Assembly: GCF_036880405.1 (NCBI RefSeq)
Contig: NZ_JBAJJM010000005.1
Location: 133,627 to 197,626, forward strand
Source: Mannheimia indoligenes
GTDB taxonomy: Bacteria > Pseudomonadota > Gammaproteobacteria > Enterobacterales > Pasteurellaceae
Reading direction: 5' to 3'
DNA length: 64,000 nucleotides
Shown: one piece after another, positions 8,431-16,445 of the stretch
Layout: each line of letters opens with the position of its first letter
How positions within the stretch are numbered: the stretch's first letter is position 1
Notes under the pieces: generated by a model
Told to the model about the DNA's origin: nothing
What the model saw: the letters and a program-made list of their open reading frames with translations, nothing else
Databases searched by the model: none
Made by a program: the position numbers and the translations under genes

Positions 8431-9501
8431 TTATAATAATTCCGCTTGTGCCAGAATTTTTTCTTGCTCTAGGGCGAGTTTTTCCAACTTACGTTGCTCT
8501 CGTCTTTCTTCATCAACGGCTTCCCAAACATCATAGGCTTGAACAATTTTCGCAACCACCGGATGGCGGACAATATCTTTGCTGTCAAAGAAGTTAAAGC
8601 TGAGATCAGGTACATCTTTTAGCACTTCCATTGCGTGCTTTAAGCCTGATTTTTGGCTACGGGGCAAATCCACTTGGGTAACATCACCCGTAATTACTGC
8701 TTTAGAATTAAAGCCAATACGGGTTAAGAACATTTTCATCTGTTCGGTGGTGGTGTTTTGGCTTTCATCTAAAATGATAAAGGCATCATTTAGCGTTCGC
8801 CCACGCATATAAGCAAGCGGAGCAATTTCAATCACACCTCTTTCCATCAATTTTTGAGCTTTTTCAAAACCAAGCATTTCAAAAAGAGCGTCATATAATG
8901 GACGTAAATAAGGTTCGATTTTCTGTCCTAAATCACCGGGTAAAAAACCTAGCTTCTCCCCAGCTTCAACCGCCGGGCGGGTCAGCAAAATACGGCGGAT
9001 TTCTTGGCGTTCTAAAGATTCCACCGCAGCTGCTACCGCTAAAAAGGTTTTTCCTGTACCTGCCGGTCCAATACCAAAGCTGATATCGTGGCTTAAAATA
9101 TTGCGAAGGTAAGCTTGTTGATGCTCTCCTCGAGGCTTAATTACCCCACGTTTGGTTTTGATTGCTATCTCGCCTTGTGTGCTAGCCTGCCACTGGTTCT
9201 GCAGCAACATTCGGCTTTCTTGAATGGCAATATGCACCTCTTCTAAGTCTAGCTCTTTGATCTTGCCTTTAATTGGAGCAGTTTCGTTGTAGAGCTGTTT
9301 GATGAGCTTTACACTATTTTGAATAAGACTTGCAGAATAATGATTTTCGTCTACGGATTGAATAGTAAAGTTAAATCCTTGACGGGAAATAACTAAATTA
9401 AAACTTTTTTCAATAAGAGCTAAATGCTCGTCAAATGCACCGCAAAGGGATTGCAGACGTGCGTTGTCTTGAGGTTCTAAACTAAAAATAATTTCGTTCA
9501 A
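8431..9501 (-). CDS. ybeZ: PhoH-like ATPase (YbeZ)
   Basis: The 356 residues closely follow E. coli YbeZ. The P-loop FGIGPAGTGKTFLA and the Walker B motif FIILDESQN are both present, with TRPAVEAGEKLGFLPGDL between them. YbeZ works with the rRNA-processing endonuclease YbeY in ribosome maturation, and the two are usually adjacent; here ybeY does not follow. The start codon is TTG at 9501: the family's N-terminus begins there, AAGG lies at good spacing upstream and no better ATG exists. The gene starts 27 bp after the stop of fadR and may be co-transcribed with it. Confidence 0.92.
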   Translation of the reverse strand: MNEIIFSLEPQDNARLQSLCGAFDEHLALIEKSFNLVISRQGFNFTIQSVDENHYSASLIQNSVKLIKQLYNETAPIKGKIKELDLEEVHIAIQESRMLLQNQWQASTQGEIAIKTKRGVIKPRGEHQQAYLRNILSHDISFGIGPAGTGKTFLAVAAAVESLERQEIRRILLTRPAVEAGEKLGFLPGDLGQKIEPYLRPLYDALFEMLGFEKAQKLMERGVIEIAPLAYMRGRTLNDAFIILDESQNTTTEQMKMFLTRIGFNSKAVITGDVTQVDLPRSQKSGLKHAMEVLKDVPDLSFNFFDSKDIVRHPVVAKIVQAYDVWEAVDEERREQRKLEKLALEQEKILAQAELL

Positions 9502-9513
9502 AGCGTTGCCTTC

Positions 9514-9539
9514 TGTTAAAGTTCGCTGTTAAAGTTCGC
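9514..9539. repeat. Two tandem copies of a 13 bp unit across the fadR stop codon
   Basis: TGTTAAAGTTCGC occurs at 9514-9526 and again, exactly, at 9527-9539. The second copy contains the fadR stop codon; the first is the spacer to phoH, so a recent tandem duplication has lengthened the fadR-phoH gap. Confidence 0.9.
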
Positions 9540-10254
9540 CGAAATTTTCGGGAATATTTGCGGATAATTTCTTCCAAATTTCACCGCTTGATTGGCGGCT
9601 TTTCGCCATACAAGCGGTCGCTTTTTCGCTATCTTTTGCAATACAGGCTGCTAGTAGCGAGCGGTAAAAATTTAAGGTTAATTGACGGTTGTTCGGGTCA
9701 TTAAAAAATATTTTCGCCACTTGATGATACATAGATTTGAAACTGTTTAAAATCAAGGCATAAACAGGTTTATTCGCTAAAAAGGTAAACTGCCTGAACA
9801 ATTTATAATCAAATTCTGCATAAGCTACCGCAGTATTTTCCAAATTATCTAAACCATCAAAGAGTTTTGCACTTTCTTCGGGTGCAAGTTTAACCGCTTC
9901 GGGAATATAGGCTTCTGCCATACGGGTTCGTAATGAAACGACATTTGAAATCACGACAGGCAGATAGTTTTTATCTAACTTAATAATAGTGCCAATAATA
10001 TTCGGACCTGCGGTTTCCCAGATATAATTTACTCTGGTGGGTTTGCCGTGCTGAATGCTCAACCAGCCTTCACGAGCTAAGCGTTGTAATACTTCTCTTA
10101 GTGTAGTTCTTGTTACCCCAATACGTTCAGCCAATTCACGTTCAGCAGGAAGGTCAGATCCCGGAGGAAAATGATTATTCCAAATACTTTTTACAATATA
10201 TTCTTCCGCTAATGCTGCCGGGCTCTGTGCTTTCAAAATGCTAGTGTTTTCCAT
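9529..10254 (-). CDS. fadR: Fatty acid metabolism regulator FadR
   Basis: This GntR-family regulator binds acyl-CoA. In E. coli it represses fatty acid breakdown and activates unsaturated fatty acid synthesis. From the ATG at 10254 it has 241 residues, against 239 in E. coli. The N-terminal winged helix is strongly conserved (LKAQSPAALAEEYIVKSIWN, then LPAERELAERIGVTRTTLRE, and LSIQHGKPTRVN). The C-terminal acyl-CoA-binding domain is more divergent. The start at 10254 is chosen over one 17 codons upstream because it has a strong GGGGGAG site. The gene is divergent from nhaB, as in E. coli. Confidence 0.94.
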   Translation of the reverse strand: MENTSILKAQSPAALAEEYIVKSIWNNHFPPGSDLPAERELAERIGVTRTTLREVLQRLAREGWLSIQHGKPTRVNYIWETAGPNIIGTIIKLDKNYLPVVISNVVSLRTRMAEAYIPEAVKLAPEESAKLFDGLDNLENTAVAYAEFDYKLFRQFTFLANKPVYALILNSFKSMYHQVAKIFFNDPNNRQLTLNFYRSLLAACIAKDSEKATACMAKSRQSSGEIWKKLSANIPENFGEL

Positions 10255-10393
10255 TAGCTCCCCCAAAATATTATGTTTAAATACACTGTTTTTATTTATG
10301 ATCAATTATTGTAAATAAAAAATGAGTTATCCTATTATCCTTTAATCTAAACTATATTACAATTGCAATATTATTTCACTTTTGGAGGTTCTT

Positions 10394-11935
10394 ATGAGTA
10401 ACATTGACGCTCTTTTTAAGAGTTTCTTAGGGAAAAGCCCTGAGTGGTACAAACTCTGTATTTTAGCATTTCTAATTATTAACCCTCTCATTTATTTCTT
10501 CATTAGTCCTTTCGTGGCAGGTTGGTGTCTGGTTGCAGAATTTATTTTTACCTTGGCAATGGCGTTAAAATGTTACCCTTTGCAACCAGGTGGATTACTT
10601 GCCATTGAGGCTGTAGTTATCGGTATGACTAGCCCTCACCACATTAAACACGAAATTATGGCAAATTTTGATGTTATTTTACTTCTGATGTTTATGGTAG
10701 CGGGTATCTATTTTATGAAGCAACTTCTGCTGTATATTTTTACCAAATTGCTTATTGCTATCCACTCAAAAAAAATTCTCTCTCTAGCTTTCTGTTTAAG
10801 TGCTGCTTTCTTATCTGCCTTCCTTGATGCTCTAACCGTAATCGCAGTGATTATCAGCGTAGGAACAGGTTTCTATGGGGTATACCATAAAGTTGCATCG
10901 GGCAATAGTTTTGAAGACTCAACCGATATTACCAATGATGAGAAAATTCTCACTCGTAAAGAAATTTTAGAACAATTTCGTGGTTTTTTAAGAAGTTTAT
11001 TAATGCACGCCGGTGTCGGTTCTGCTCTAGGTGGTGTTATGACAATGGTGGGCGAGCCGCAAAACTTAATTATTGCTTCACAAGCTGAATGGGGATTTAT
11101 TGAGTTTTTATTACGTGTTCTACCTGTTAGCTTACCCGTGTTAATTTGCGGTGTTGTAACGTGTTTTATTGTTGAAAAGTACAAATTATTCGGTTATGGA
11201 GATAGATTACCTCGCCGTGTTTGGGTTGTGCTTGCTCGTTATAATCAATTAAAAGAGCAAAAAATGACTAAGCAAGATAAGCTAAAAATGATCGTACAAG
11301 CCATTGCCGGTGTTTGGTTGATTATTGGTTTAGCATTACACCTTGCTGATGTAGGCATCATCGGTTTAACTATTATCATTATTTGTACGGCATTCTGTGG
11401 CATTACCGACGAACACGCTTTAGGTAAAGCATTCCAAGAATCAATGCCGTTTACTGCATTGTTAATTGTATTTTTCTCCGTTGTAGCAGTGATTATCGAC
11501 TTAAAATTATTCGAGCCGATTATCAGCTTCGTTTTATCAGCTGAAGAGCACTCACAACTTGCGTTGTTCTACATCTTCAACGGTTTATTATCAATGATTT
11601 CAGATAACGTGTTTGTCGGTACAGTATATATTAATGAAGCAAAAGCGGCTCTCACCTCCGGTGTGATTAATCGTGAACAGTTTGACTTAATTTCAGTTGC
11701 CATCAATACCGGTACAAATTTACCGTCTGTAGCAACACCAAACGGGCAAGCAGCGTTCTTATTCTTATTAACTTCTTCGTTTGCTCCGTTAATCAAACTC
11801 TCTTACGGCAGAATGGTATATATGGCTCTGCCTTATACCATTGTACTTTCAATTGTTGGCTTCTTGGCATTGGAATTTTTACTGCCATCAATGACTGAAG
11901 TGATGTTGAATTGGGGCTGGATTATTACACGTTAA
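10394..11935 (+). CDS. nhaB: Na+/H+ antiporter NhaB
   Basis: An inner-membrane antiporter that exports sodium in exchange for protons. From the ATG at 10394 it has 513 residues, the same as E. coli NhaB, and it is similar over the whole length (FVAGWCLVAEFIFTLAMALK, GGVMTMVGEPQNLIIA, VAINTGTNLPSVATPNGQAA). About 12 hydrophobic segments are visible. The upstream in-frame TTG at 10382 is part of the ribosome binding region (TTGGAGG), so the ATG is preferred. The neighbours fadR and dsbB are also its neighbours in E. coli. Confidence 0.96.
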   Translation: MSNIDALFKSFLGKSPEWYKLCILAFLIINPLIYFFISPFVAGWCLVAEFIFTLAMALKCYPLQPGGLLAIEAVVIGMTSPHHIKHEIMANFDVILLLMFMVAGIYFMKQLLLYIFTKLLIAIHSKKILSLAFCLSAAFLSAFLDALTVIAVIISVGTGFYGVYHKVASGNSFEDSTDITNDEKILTRKEILEQFRGFLRSLLMHAGVGSALGGVMTMVGEPQNLIIASQAEWGFIEFLLRVLPVSLPVLICGVVTCFIVEKYKLFGYGDRLPRRVWVVLARYNQLKEQKMTKQDKLKMIVQAIAGVWLIIGLALHLADVGIIGLTIIIICTAFCGITDEHALGKAFQESMPFTALLIVFFSVVAVIIDLKLFEPIISFVLSAEEHSQLALFYIFNGLLSMISDNVFVGTVYINEAKAALTSGVINREQFDLISVAINTGTNLPSVATPNGQAAFLFLLTSSFAPLIKLSYGRMVYMALPYTIVLSIVGFLALEFLLPSMTEVMLNWGWIITR

Positions 11936-12001
11936 TCTAATATAGATAAGCTATACCAAATAAGGTAGAATGGAAGCGTTTCATAAATATGAGGAATCAT
12001 T

Positions 12002-12541
12002 ATGCTCCATTATTTTAAAAATCTATCACTCTCTCGTGGTGCGTGGTTTTTTCTGGTATTAAGTTGTATTGTGCTAGAAGGTATCGCTCTATACTTTCAA
12101 CACGGAATGGGCTTAGTGCCTTGCGTAATGTGCATTTATGAACGTGTCGCTTTATTTGGTATTTTATTTGCAGGTGTATTAGGTTTTCTTGGTAATCGAT
12201 ACACCGTTCTACGATGGTTAGCGATTCTAATATGGCTGGGGAGTGCCTTTAAAGGCTTAATGTTGGCACTTAAACATCACGATTATCAAGTTAATCCGTC
12301 GCCTTGGAATCAATGCGAGTTTAAGGTCGATTTTCCGCAAACATTGCCGCTTGATAAATGGTTACCGGATGTTTTCGCACCCGGTCCTGTAAATTGTAGT
12401 CAAAGCCAATGGGAAATGTTTGGTTTTTCTATGGCACAATGGTTAATCTTCACCTTTGCAGTTTATCTGATTTTTGCTGTGATTGTGTTAATCAGTCAAT
12501 TTAAACGCAGCCGACAAAAAAACAGTTTTATTTTCCGTTAA
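12002..12541 (+). CDS. dsbB: Disulfide bond formation protein DsbB
   Basis: DsbB is an inner-membrane protein that reoxidises periplasmic DsbA and passes the electrons to quinones. The 179 residues have four membrane segments and the two essential periplasmic cysteine pairs: Cys41/Cys44 (PCVMC) and Cys105/Cys132 (NQCEF and VNCSQ). Adjacent to nhaB as in E. coli, with 66 bp between them. It ends at an inverted uptake-sequence terminator. Confidence 0.96.
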   Translation: MLHYFKNLSLSRGAWFFLVLSCIVLEGIALYFQHGMGLVPCVMCIYERVALFGILFAGVLGFLGNRYTVLRWLAILIWLGSAFKGLMLALKHHDYQVNPSPWNQCEFKVDFPQTLPLDKWLPDVFAPGPVNCSQSQWEMFGFSMAQWLIFTFAVYLIFAVIVLISQFKRSRQKNSFIFR

Positions 12542-12549
12542 TACGGATT

Positions 12550-12600
12550 ACAAGCGGTAAGATTTTGCAAAAAATTTGTAAAATCTTACCGCTTGTTTAT
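12550..12600 (+). terminator. Terminator of dsbB built from inverted uptake sequences
   Basis: ACAAGCGGTAAGATTTT (12550-12566) pairs with its exact reverse complement at 12580-12596, a 17 bp stem with a 13-base loop. Here it stands between two genes of the same direction (dsbB and metC), only about 17 bp before the metC ATG. Confidence 0.8.
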
Positions 12601-12616
12601 TTATTAGGAGAAAAGA

Positions 12617-13807
12617 ATGTCTAACTATAAAAATCTATCCACTAAACTTGTTCATACAGGGCGTAAAAAACGCTACACACAAGGGGCGGTTAATCCTGTT
12701 ATCCAGCGTGCTTCATCCTTAGTTTTTGGATCATTGGAAGAAAAAAAATATGCTACCCAAAACCGTTATAAAGGAGCTTTATTTTATGGACGACGTGGCA
12801 CACTGACCCATTTTTCACTCCAGGAAGCAATGTGTGAATTAGAAGGTGGGGCGGGTTGCTACCTCTACCCTTGCGGAGCCGCAGCGGTAACAAATTCCAT
12901 CTTAGCCTTTGTGGAACAGGGCGATCACGTTTTAATGACAGGAGCAGCTTATGAGCCAACTCAAGAATTCTGCGATGTGCTGTTAAAACGAATGGGAATT
13001 TCCACTACCTATTACGACCCTATGATTGGAGAAGACTTGAAAGCCCTTGTTCAACCTAACACTAAGGTGCTTTTTTTAGAGTCGCCAAGTTCGCTTACAA
13101 TGGAAGTGCCTGATATCCCAACTTTGGTGAAAGTAGCTCGTGAAGTGAACCCTGAAATCGTGATTATGATTGATAACACTTGGTCTGCCGGTGTACTTTT
13201 CCCTGCACTTGAACACGGCATTGATATTTCTATTCAAGCCGGTACGAAATATTTAGTCGGACACTCTGATGTGATGATCGGTACAGCGGTTTCTAACGCT
13301 CGCTGCTGGGATCAATTACGTGAAGGTTCTTACTTAATGGGACAAATGGTTGATGCCGATTCTGCCTACACCACCGCTCGCGGCTTACGTACCTTAGGCA
13401 TTCGCTTGAGCCAGCACGAGAAAAGCAGTATTGAAATTGCAAATTGGTTAGCACAACGCCCTGAAGTGAAAGCGGTTTACCACCCTGCTCTTGAAAGTTG
13501 TCCGGGTAACGAGTTTTTCAAACGAGATTTTTTAGGATCAAGCGGTCTATTTTCATTTGAACTTTGCGAAAAGCTCTCACAAGAAAAATTAGCCAATTTC
13601 TTAGAACATTTTGAATTATTTTCGATGGCTTACTCTTGGGGTGGGTTTGAGTCCCTCATTCTTGCCAACCAGCCTGAAGAAATCGCTCGAATTCGCCCGG
13701 CTATTGAGCGGAAACTAACTGGCACATTAATTCGTATTCACGTTGGTTTAGAAGCCGTAGAAGATTTAATTGCCGATCTTGAACAAGGTTTTGAGCGTAT
13801 TAAGTAG
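12617..13807 (+). CDS. metC: Cystathionine beta-lyase MetC
   Basis: A cytoplasmic PLP enzyme that splits cystathionine to homocysteine, pyruvate and ammonia, the step before the last in methionine synthesis. The 396 residues are close to E. coli MetC (395) throughout, including YGRRGTLTHFSLQEAM, the PLP lysine Lys211 in QAGTKYLVGHSD, and MAYSWGGFESL near the C-terminus, which marks MetC rather than MetB. AGGAG precedes the ATG. A MetE-like gene lies 700 bp downstream on the other strand. No MetJ box was seen in the short upstream gap. Confidence 0.95.
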   Translation: MSNYKNLSTKLVHTGRKKRYTQGAVNPVIQRASSLVFGSLEEKKYATQNRYKGALFYGRRGTLTHFSLQEAMCELEGGAGCYLYPCGAAAVTNSILAFVEQGDHVLMTGAAYEPTQEFCDVLLKRMGISTTYYDPMIGEDLKALVQPNTKVLFLESPSSLTMEVPDIPTLVKVAREVNPEIVIMIDNTWSAGVLFPALEHGIDISIQAGTKYLVGHSDVMIGTAVSNARCWDQLREGSYLMGQMVDADSAYTTARGLRTLGIRLSQHEKSSIEIANWLAQRPEVKAVYHPALESCPGNEFFKRDFLGSSGLFSFELCEKLSQEKLANFLEHFELFSMAYSWGGFESLILANQPEEIARIRPAIERKLTGTLIRIHVGLEAVEDLIADLEQGFERIK

Positions 13808-13838
13808 CGACTCCTCCAATTAGACTATGTCAATGATT

Positions 13839-13878
13839 AAAAGTGATTTTCTCGATCTCTGTCGAAAAAATCACTTTT
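13839..13878. terminator. Long hairpin after metC with TCGATCT core
   Basis: AAAAGTGATTTT (13839-13850) pairs with AAAATCACTTTT (13867-13878), and an inner TCGA pairs with TCGA around the loop TCTCTG, with a single mismatch between the two stem parts. It is suited to end metC. Its core resembles the hairpin at 53590-53615. Confidence 0.7.
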
Positions 13879-13950
13879 CCATTTTGAACCGCATCTCCAT
13901 TTTATTTATGCTAGTACTCCATATTGTAAAAGGTATAAAAAAGGAATACT

Positions 13951-14247
13951 ATGTATATCGAATTAAAATATACAGAGCCACTTTTATTTGAGTATGACCC
14001 CAATAAAAGTATTAGCAATCTTAACAAACACGGTATTGATTTTGAGCAAGCTAAGTTACTTTGGGAAGATGATCAAAGAGTAACTCTTGTATCTCGTTCA
14101 GATATAGAACTTCGCTACTTAACTATCGGAAAATTAAATGGTAAACATTGGAGTGCATTTTTCACTATGAGAAATGACACTATTCGTCTAATTTCTGTTA
14201 GACGCTCACGCAAAAAGGAAATATCTTGCTATGAAAAACACCATTAG
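13951..14247 (+). CDS. brnT: BrnT family toxin
   Basis: A 98-residue member of the BrnT family of ribonuclease-like toxins in type II toxin-antitoxin systems. The motifs FEYDPNKSISNLNKHGIDF (about residues 13-31), ELRYLTIGKLNGKHWSAFF and RLISVRRSRKKE near the C-terminus are characteristic. AAGGA precedes the ATG. The toxin gene comes first and overlaps the antitoxin gene by 17 bp, the usual BrnTA order. The cassette sits between metC and an unrelated opposite-strand gene, without repeats or integrase. Confidence 0.9.
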   Translation: MYIELKYTEPLLFEYDPNKSISNLNKHGIDFEQAKLLWEDDQRVTLVSRSDIELRYLTIGKLNGKHWSAFFTMRNDTIRLISVRRSRKKEISCYEKHH

Positions 14248-14473
14248 TGCAGAAGAACTAGAACGTATTTTTGATGAAGGAAAAGAGGACGTTCTTCAAT
14301 ATTTTGATCTTTCCACCGCCCAACGACCGGGAATGATAAAACGAGTGAATGTAGATTTTCCTCATTGGATGGTTGAAGCATTAGATAAACAAGCTCGTCA
14401 TTTAGGTGTACCTAGACAAGCATTAATTAAGATGTGGATTGCCGAAAAATTACCCGCTCACCCAATAAAATAG
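14231..14473 (+). CDS. brnA: BrnA family antitoxin
   Basis: The 80-residue partner of BrnT. The N-terminal half is acidic (EELERIFDEGKEDVLQYFD), and the C-terminal half has a ribbon-helix-helix-like pattern (KRVNVDFPHWMVEALDKQAR then LGVPRQALIKMWIAEKL). In studied systems BrnA binds BrnT and represses the shared promoter. GGAAATATC precedes the ATG inside brnT, and the genes are translationally coupled. Confidence 0.9.
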   Translation: MKNTISAEELERIFDEGKEDVLQYFDLSTAQRPGMIKRVNVDFPHWMVEALDKQARHLGVPRQALIKMWIAEKLPAHPIK

Positions 14474-14493
14474 CAAGCAGGTAATTTTATATA

Positions 14494-14518
14494 TTGGGGA
14501 GATTAATCCTCTCCCCAA
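14494..14518 (-). terminator. Hairpin overlapping the 3' end of the MetE-like gene
   Basis: TTGGGGAGA (14494-14502) and TCTCCCCAA (14510-14518) form a 9 bp stem. The stop codon of the gene ending at 14503 lies in the loop. The downstream T-tract is weak, so termination is only moderately supported. Confidence 0.5.
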
Positions 14519-15591
14519 ACTTCTTTGGCGATTTCCTCCACAAAGCGAACTTTTGCCCATTGCTGAGCTTCAGACATAATATTGCCTTCCTCTGTCGAAG
14601 CAAAACCACATTGTGGACTTAGGCAAAGTTGCTCTAACGGCACATATTGTGCAGCTTCGGCAATGCGAGCTTTGATAGCTTCTTTATCTTCTAATTCAGG
14701 GAATTTCGAGCTGATTAAGCCTAACACCACACGCCCTTTATTGTTAGCGAAATGTTTTAACGGCTCAAAACCGCCTGAACGCTCATCATCATATTCTAAG
14801 AAATAACCATCATAGTTGGTTTGAGCAAATAAACCATCAGCGATTGGATCATAAGCCCCGGTTAATAAATAAGATGATTTATAGTTACCACGACAAACGT
14901 GTGTGGTGATAGTCATATCCTCTGGTTTATCGGCTAAAATCGCTTGAATATTGGCAACCGCTTGAGCTTTATCCGCTTCAAAAGTAGGTTGCTCAAAGTT
15001 GTTACACAGCGATCCCCAATACACATCATCAATTTGTAAATAGCGACAACCTGCATCATAAAAAGCTTTAATCGCTTCTTTATAGGCTTGTTGCACATCT
15101 TTCGCAAATGCTTCACGATTTGGATAAATACCGTGATCCCATTGAACCGGATACATCAACTGGTTCGGGCTTGGAATAGTAAATTTCGCTACCGCACGCC
15201 CATCTACAATGGCATTAAATTTTTTGAAATGTTCAATAAACGGGTGGTTTGGATTCCACGACACTTTGCCACAACAACGAGTATTGTAAGGACGAACCTC
15301 AACGCCTTTAAACGCATAGGCTTTTTCCGGCACATAGCCCTCAATACCATTTAGATTTTCCAAGAAGTCGATATGCCACCAAGAACGATGATACTCACCA
15401 TCTGTAACCACTTGAATGCCTGCATCTAACTGAGCTTGCACTAATTTTTTTACTTCTGTGTCTACAATTTCATCACGCTCTTCAAGTGAAATTTTGCCTT
15501 CTTTATAGTCTGCGTGAGCTTTTTTCCAAGCCTCTGAACGTAAATATGAACCCACAGTATCTGCGTGAAAAGGTAATTTTTTGTCCGTCAT
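14503..15591 (-). CDS. MetE-like cobalamin-independent methionine synthase family protein (stand-alone C-terminal domain)
   Basis: The 362 residues match the C-terminal (catalytic, zinc-binding) domain of MetE, without the N-terminal half of the 750-residue full enzyme. This puts it in the YxjG/YxjH-like group, which probably transfers methyl groups to homocysteine from a donor other than methyltetrahydropteroyl triglutamate. Visible are HADTVGSYLR at the N-terminus, QVVTDGEYHRSWW, LQIDDVYWG, the zinc-ligand motif THVCRGN and LSPQCGFAS near the end. GGAG precedes the ATG. Nearness to metC supports a role in methionine supply. The methyl donor is unknown. Confidence 0.85.
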   Translation of the reverse strand: MTDKKLPFHADTVGSYLRSEAWKKAHADYKEGKISLEERDEIVDTEVKKLVQAQLDAGIQVVTDGEYHRSWWHIDFLENLNGIEGYVPEKAYAFKGVEVRPYNTRCCGKVSWNPNHPFIEHFKKFNAIVDGRAVAKFTIPSPNQLMYPVQWDHGIYPNREAFAKDVQQAYKEAIKAFYDAGCRYLQIDDVYWGSLCNNFEQPTFEADKAQAVANIQAILADKPEDMTITTHVCRGNYKSSYLLTGAYDPIADGLFAQTNYDGYFLEYDDERSGGFEPLKHFANNKGRVVLGLISSKFPELEDKEAIKARIAEAAQYVPLEQLCLSPQCGFASTEEGNIMSEAQQWAKVRFVEEIAKEVWGED

Positions 15592-15635
15592 TGTGTTTCT
15601 CCAAACTCATTAATATTGAGTAATATCCTAAGCCA

Positions 15636-15654
15636 ATTGTGATCTACTCACAAT
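15636..15654. promoter_or_regulatory. Inverted repeat upstream of the MetE-like gene, possible operator
   Basis: ATTGTGA, five bases, TCACAAT forms a perfect 7 bp inverted repeat 45-63 bp upstream of the start codon at 15591. It resembles a CRP site but the spacer is 5, not 6, so a different regulator (for example a LysR-type MetR-like protein) is equally possible. Confidence 0.35.
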
Positions 15655-15746
15655 GAATTTATCCATTTTTTCGCTGAAAAAATCTCAGCCAAATATGAAA
15701 ATTATTCATAATATAATGATACAAGCGGTCTTATTTTCGCAAAAAT

Positions 15747-16388
15747 TTACACACCATATTTTTCACGATATTCACACATCTTCGGCAAATAAGGGGCATA
15801 TTGTGGCGATTTTTCAATAAAGGCAACCAAATCATCAAAATCTACAATCGAGAACACTTGGCAGTCATAATCACGTTCAACTTCTTGAATCGCTGAAAGC
15901 TCGCCTTTGCCTTTTTCTTTACGGTTTAACGCAATTAACACACCGGCTAATTCGGCATTGTTGGCGTTGATAATTTCCATTGATTCGCGAATTGCTGTAC
16001 CTGCGGTAATCACATCATCCACCAATAAAATTTTACCTTTCAGCGGTGAACCGATTAAGTTACCACCTTCACCGTGATCTTTCACCTCTTTGCGGTTAAA
16101 GCAGCAAGGCTTATCCACATCGAATTGATTAGCAAGGGCAACTGCCACAGTAGTTGCAATCGGAATGCCTTTGTAGGCAGGACCAAATAGCACATCATAC
16201 TCGATGTTTGAAGCTTGAATTGCTTGTGCGTAATATTCCCCTAATTTGGCTAAATCACGCCCAGTGTTGAAAAGCCCTGCATTGAAGAAATAAGGGCTGA
16301 TTCTGCCTGATTTTAGGGTAAATTCGCCAAATTTTAAAACATTGCGGCTGAGGGCAAATTCGATAAAGTCGTGTTTATATTGTTGCAT
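15747..16388 (-). CDS. pyrE: Orotate phosphoribosyltransferase PyrE
   Basis: PyrE joins orotate to PRPP to give orotidine 5'-monophosphate in pyrimidine synthesis. From the ATG at 16388 it has 213 residues, the usual length. FIEFALSRNVLKFGEFTLKS is at the N-terminus, and the PRPP-binding loop ILLVDDVITAGTAI is in the middle. An upstream in-frame TTG (16409) lies inside the ribosome binding region and is not used here. The gene follows rlmJ by 57 bp on the same strand, and the two may share a transcript. Confidence 0.96.
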   Translation of the reverse strand: MQQYKHDFIEFALSRNVLKFGEFTLKSGRISPYFFNAGLFNTGRDLAKLGEYYAQAIQASNIEYDVLFGPAYKGIPIATTVAVALANQFDVDKPCCFNRKEVKDHGEGGNLIGSPLKGKILLVDDVITAGTAIRESMEIINANNAELAGVLIALNRKEKGKGELSAIQEVERDYDCQVFSIVDFDDLVAFIEKSPQYAPYLPKMCEYREKYGV

Positions 16389-16445
16389 CGTTTTTTCCTG
16401 TTCTGACAAGCGGTTATTTTTCTCAAAAATTTTACTTTGTATAAA

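Noticed and set aside
15636..15654. CRP site upstream of the MetE-like gene
   Set aside because: The half-sites TGTGA and TCACA are perfect, but only five bases separate them, whereas CRP needs six. Kept only as an unassigned inverted repeat.
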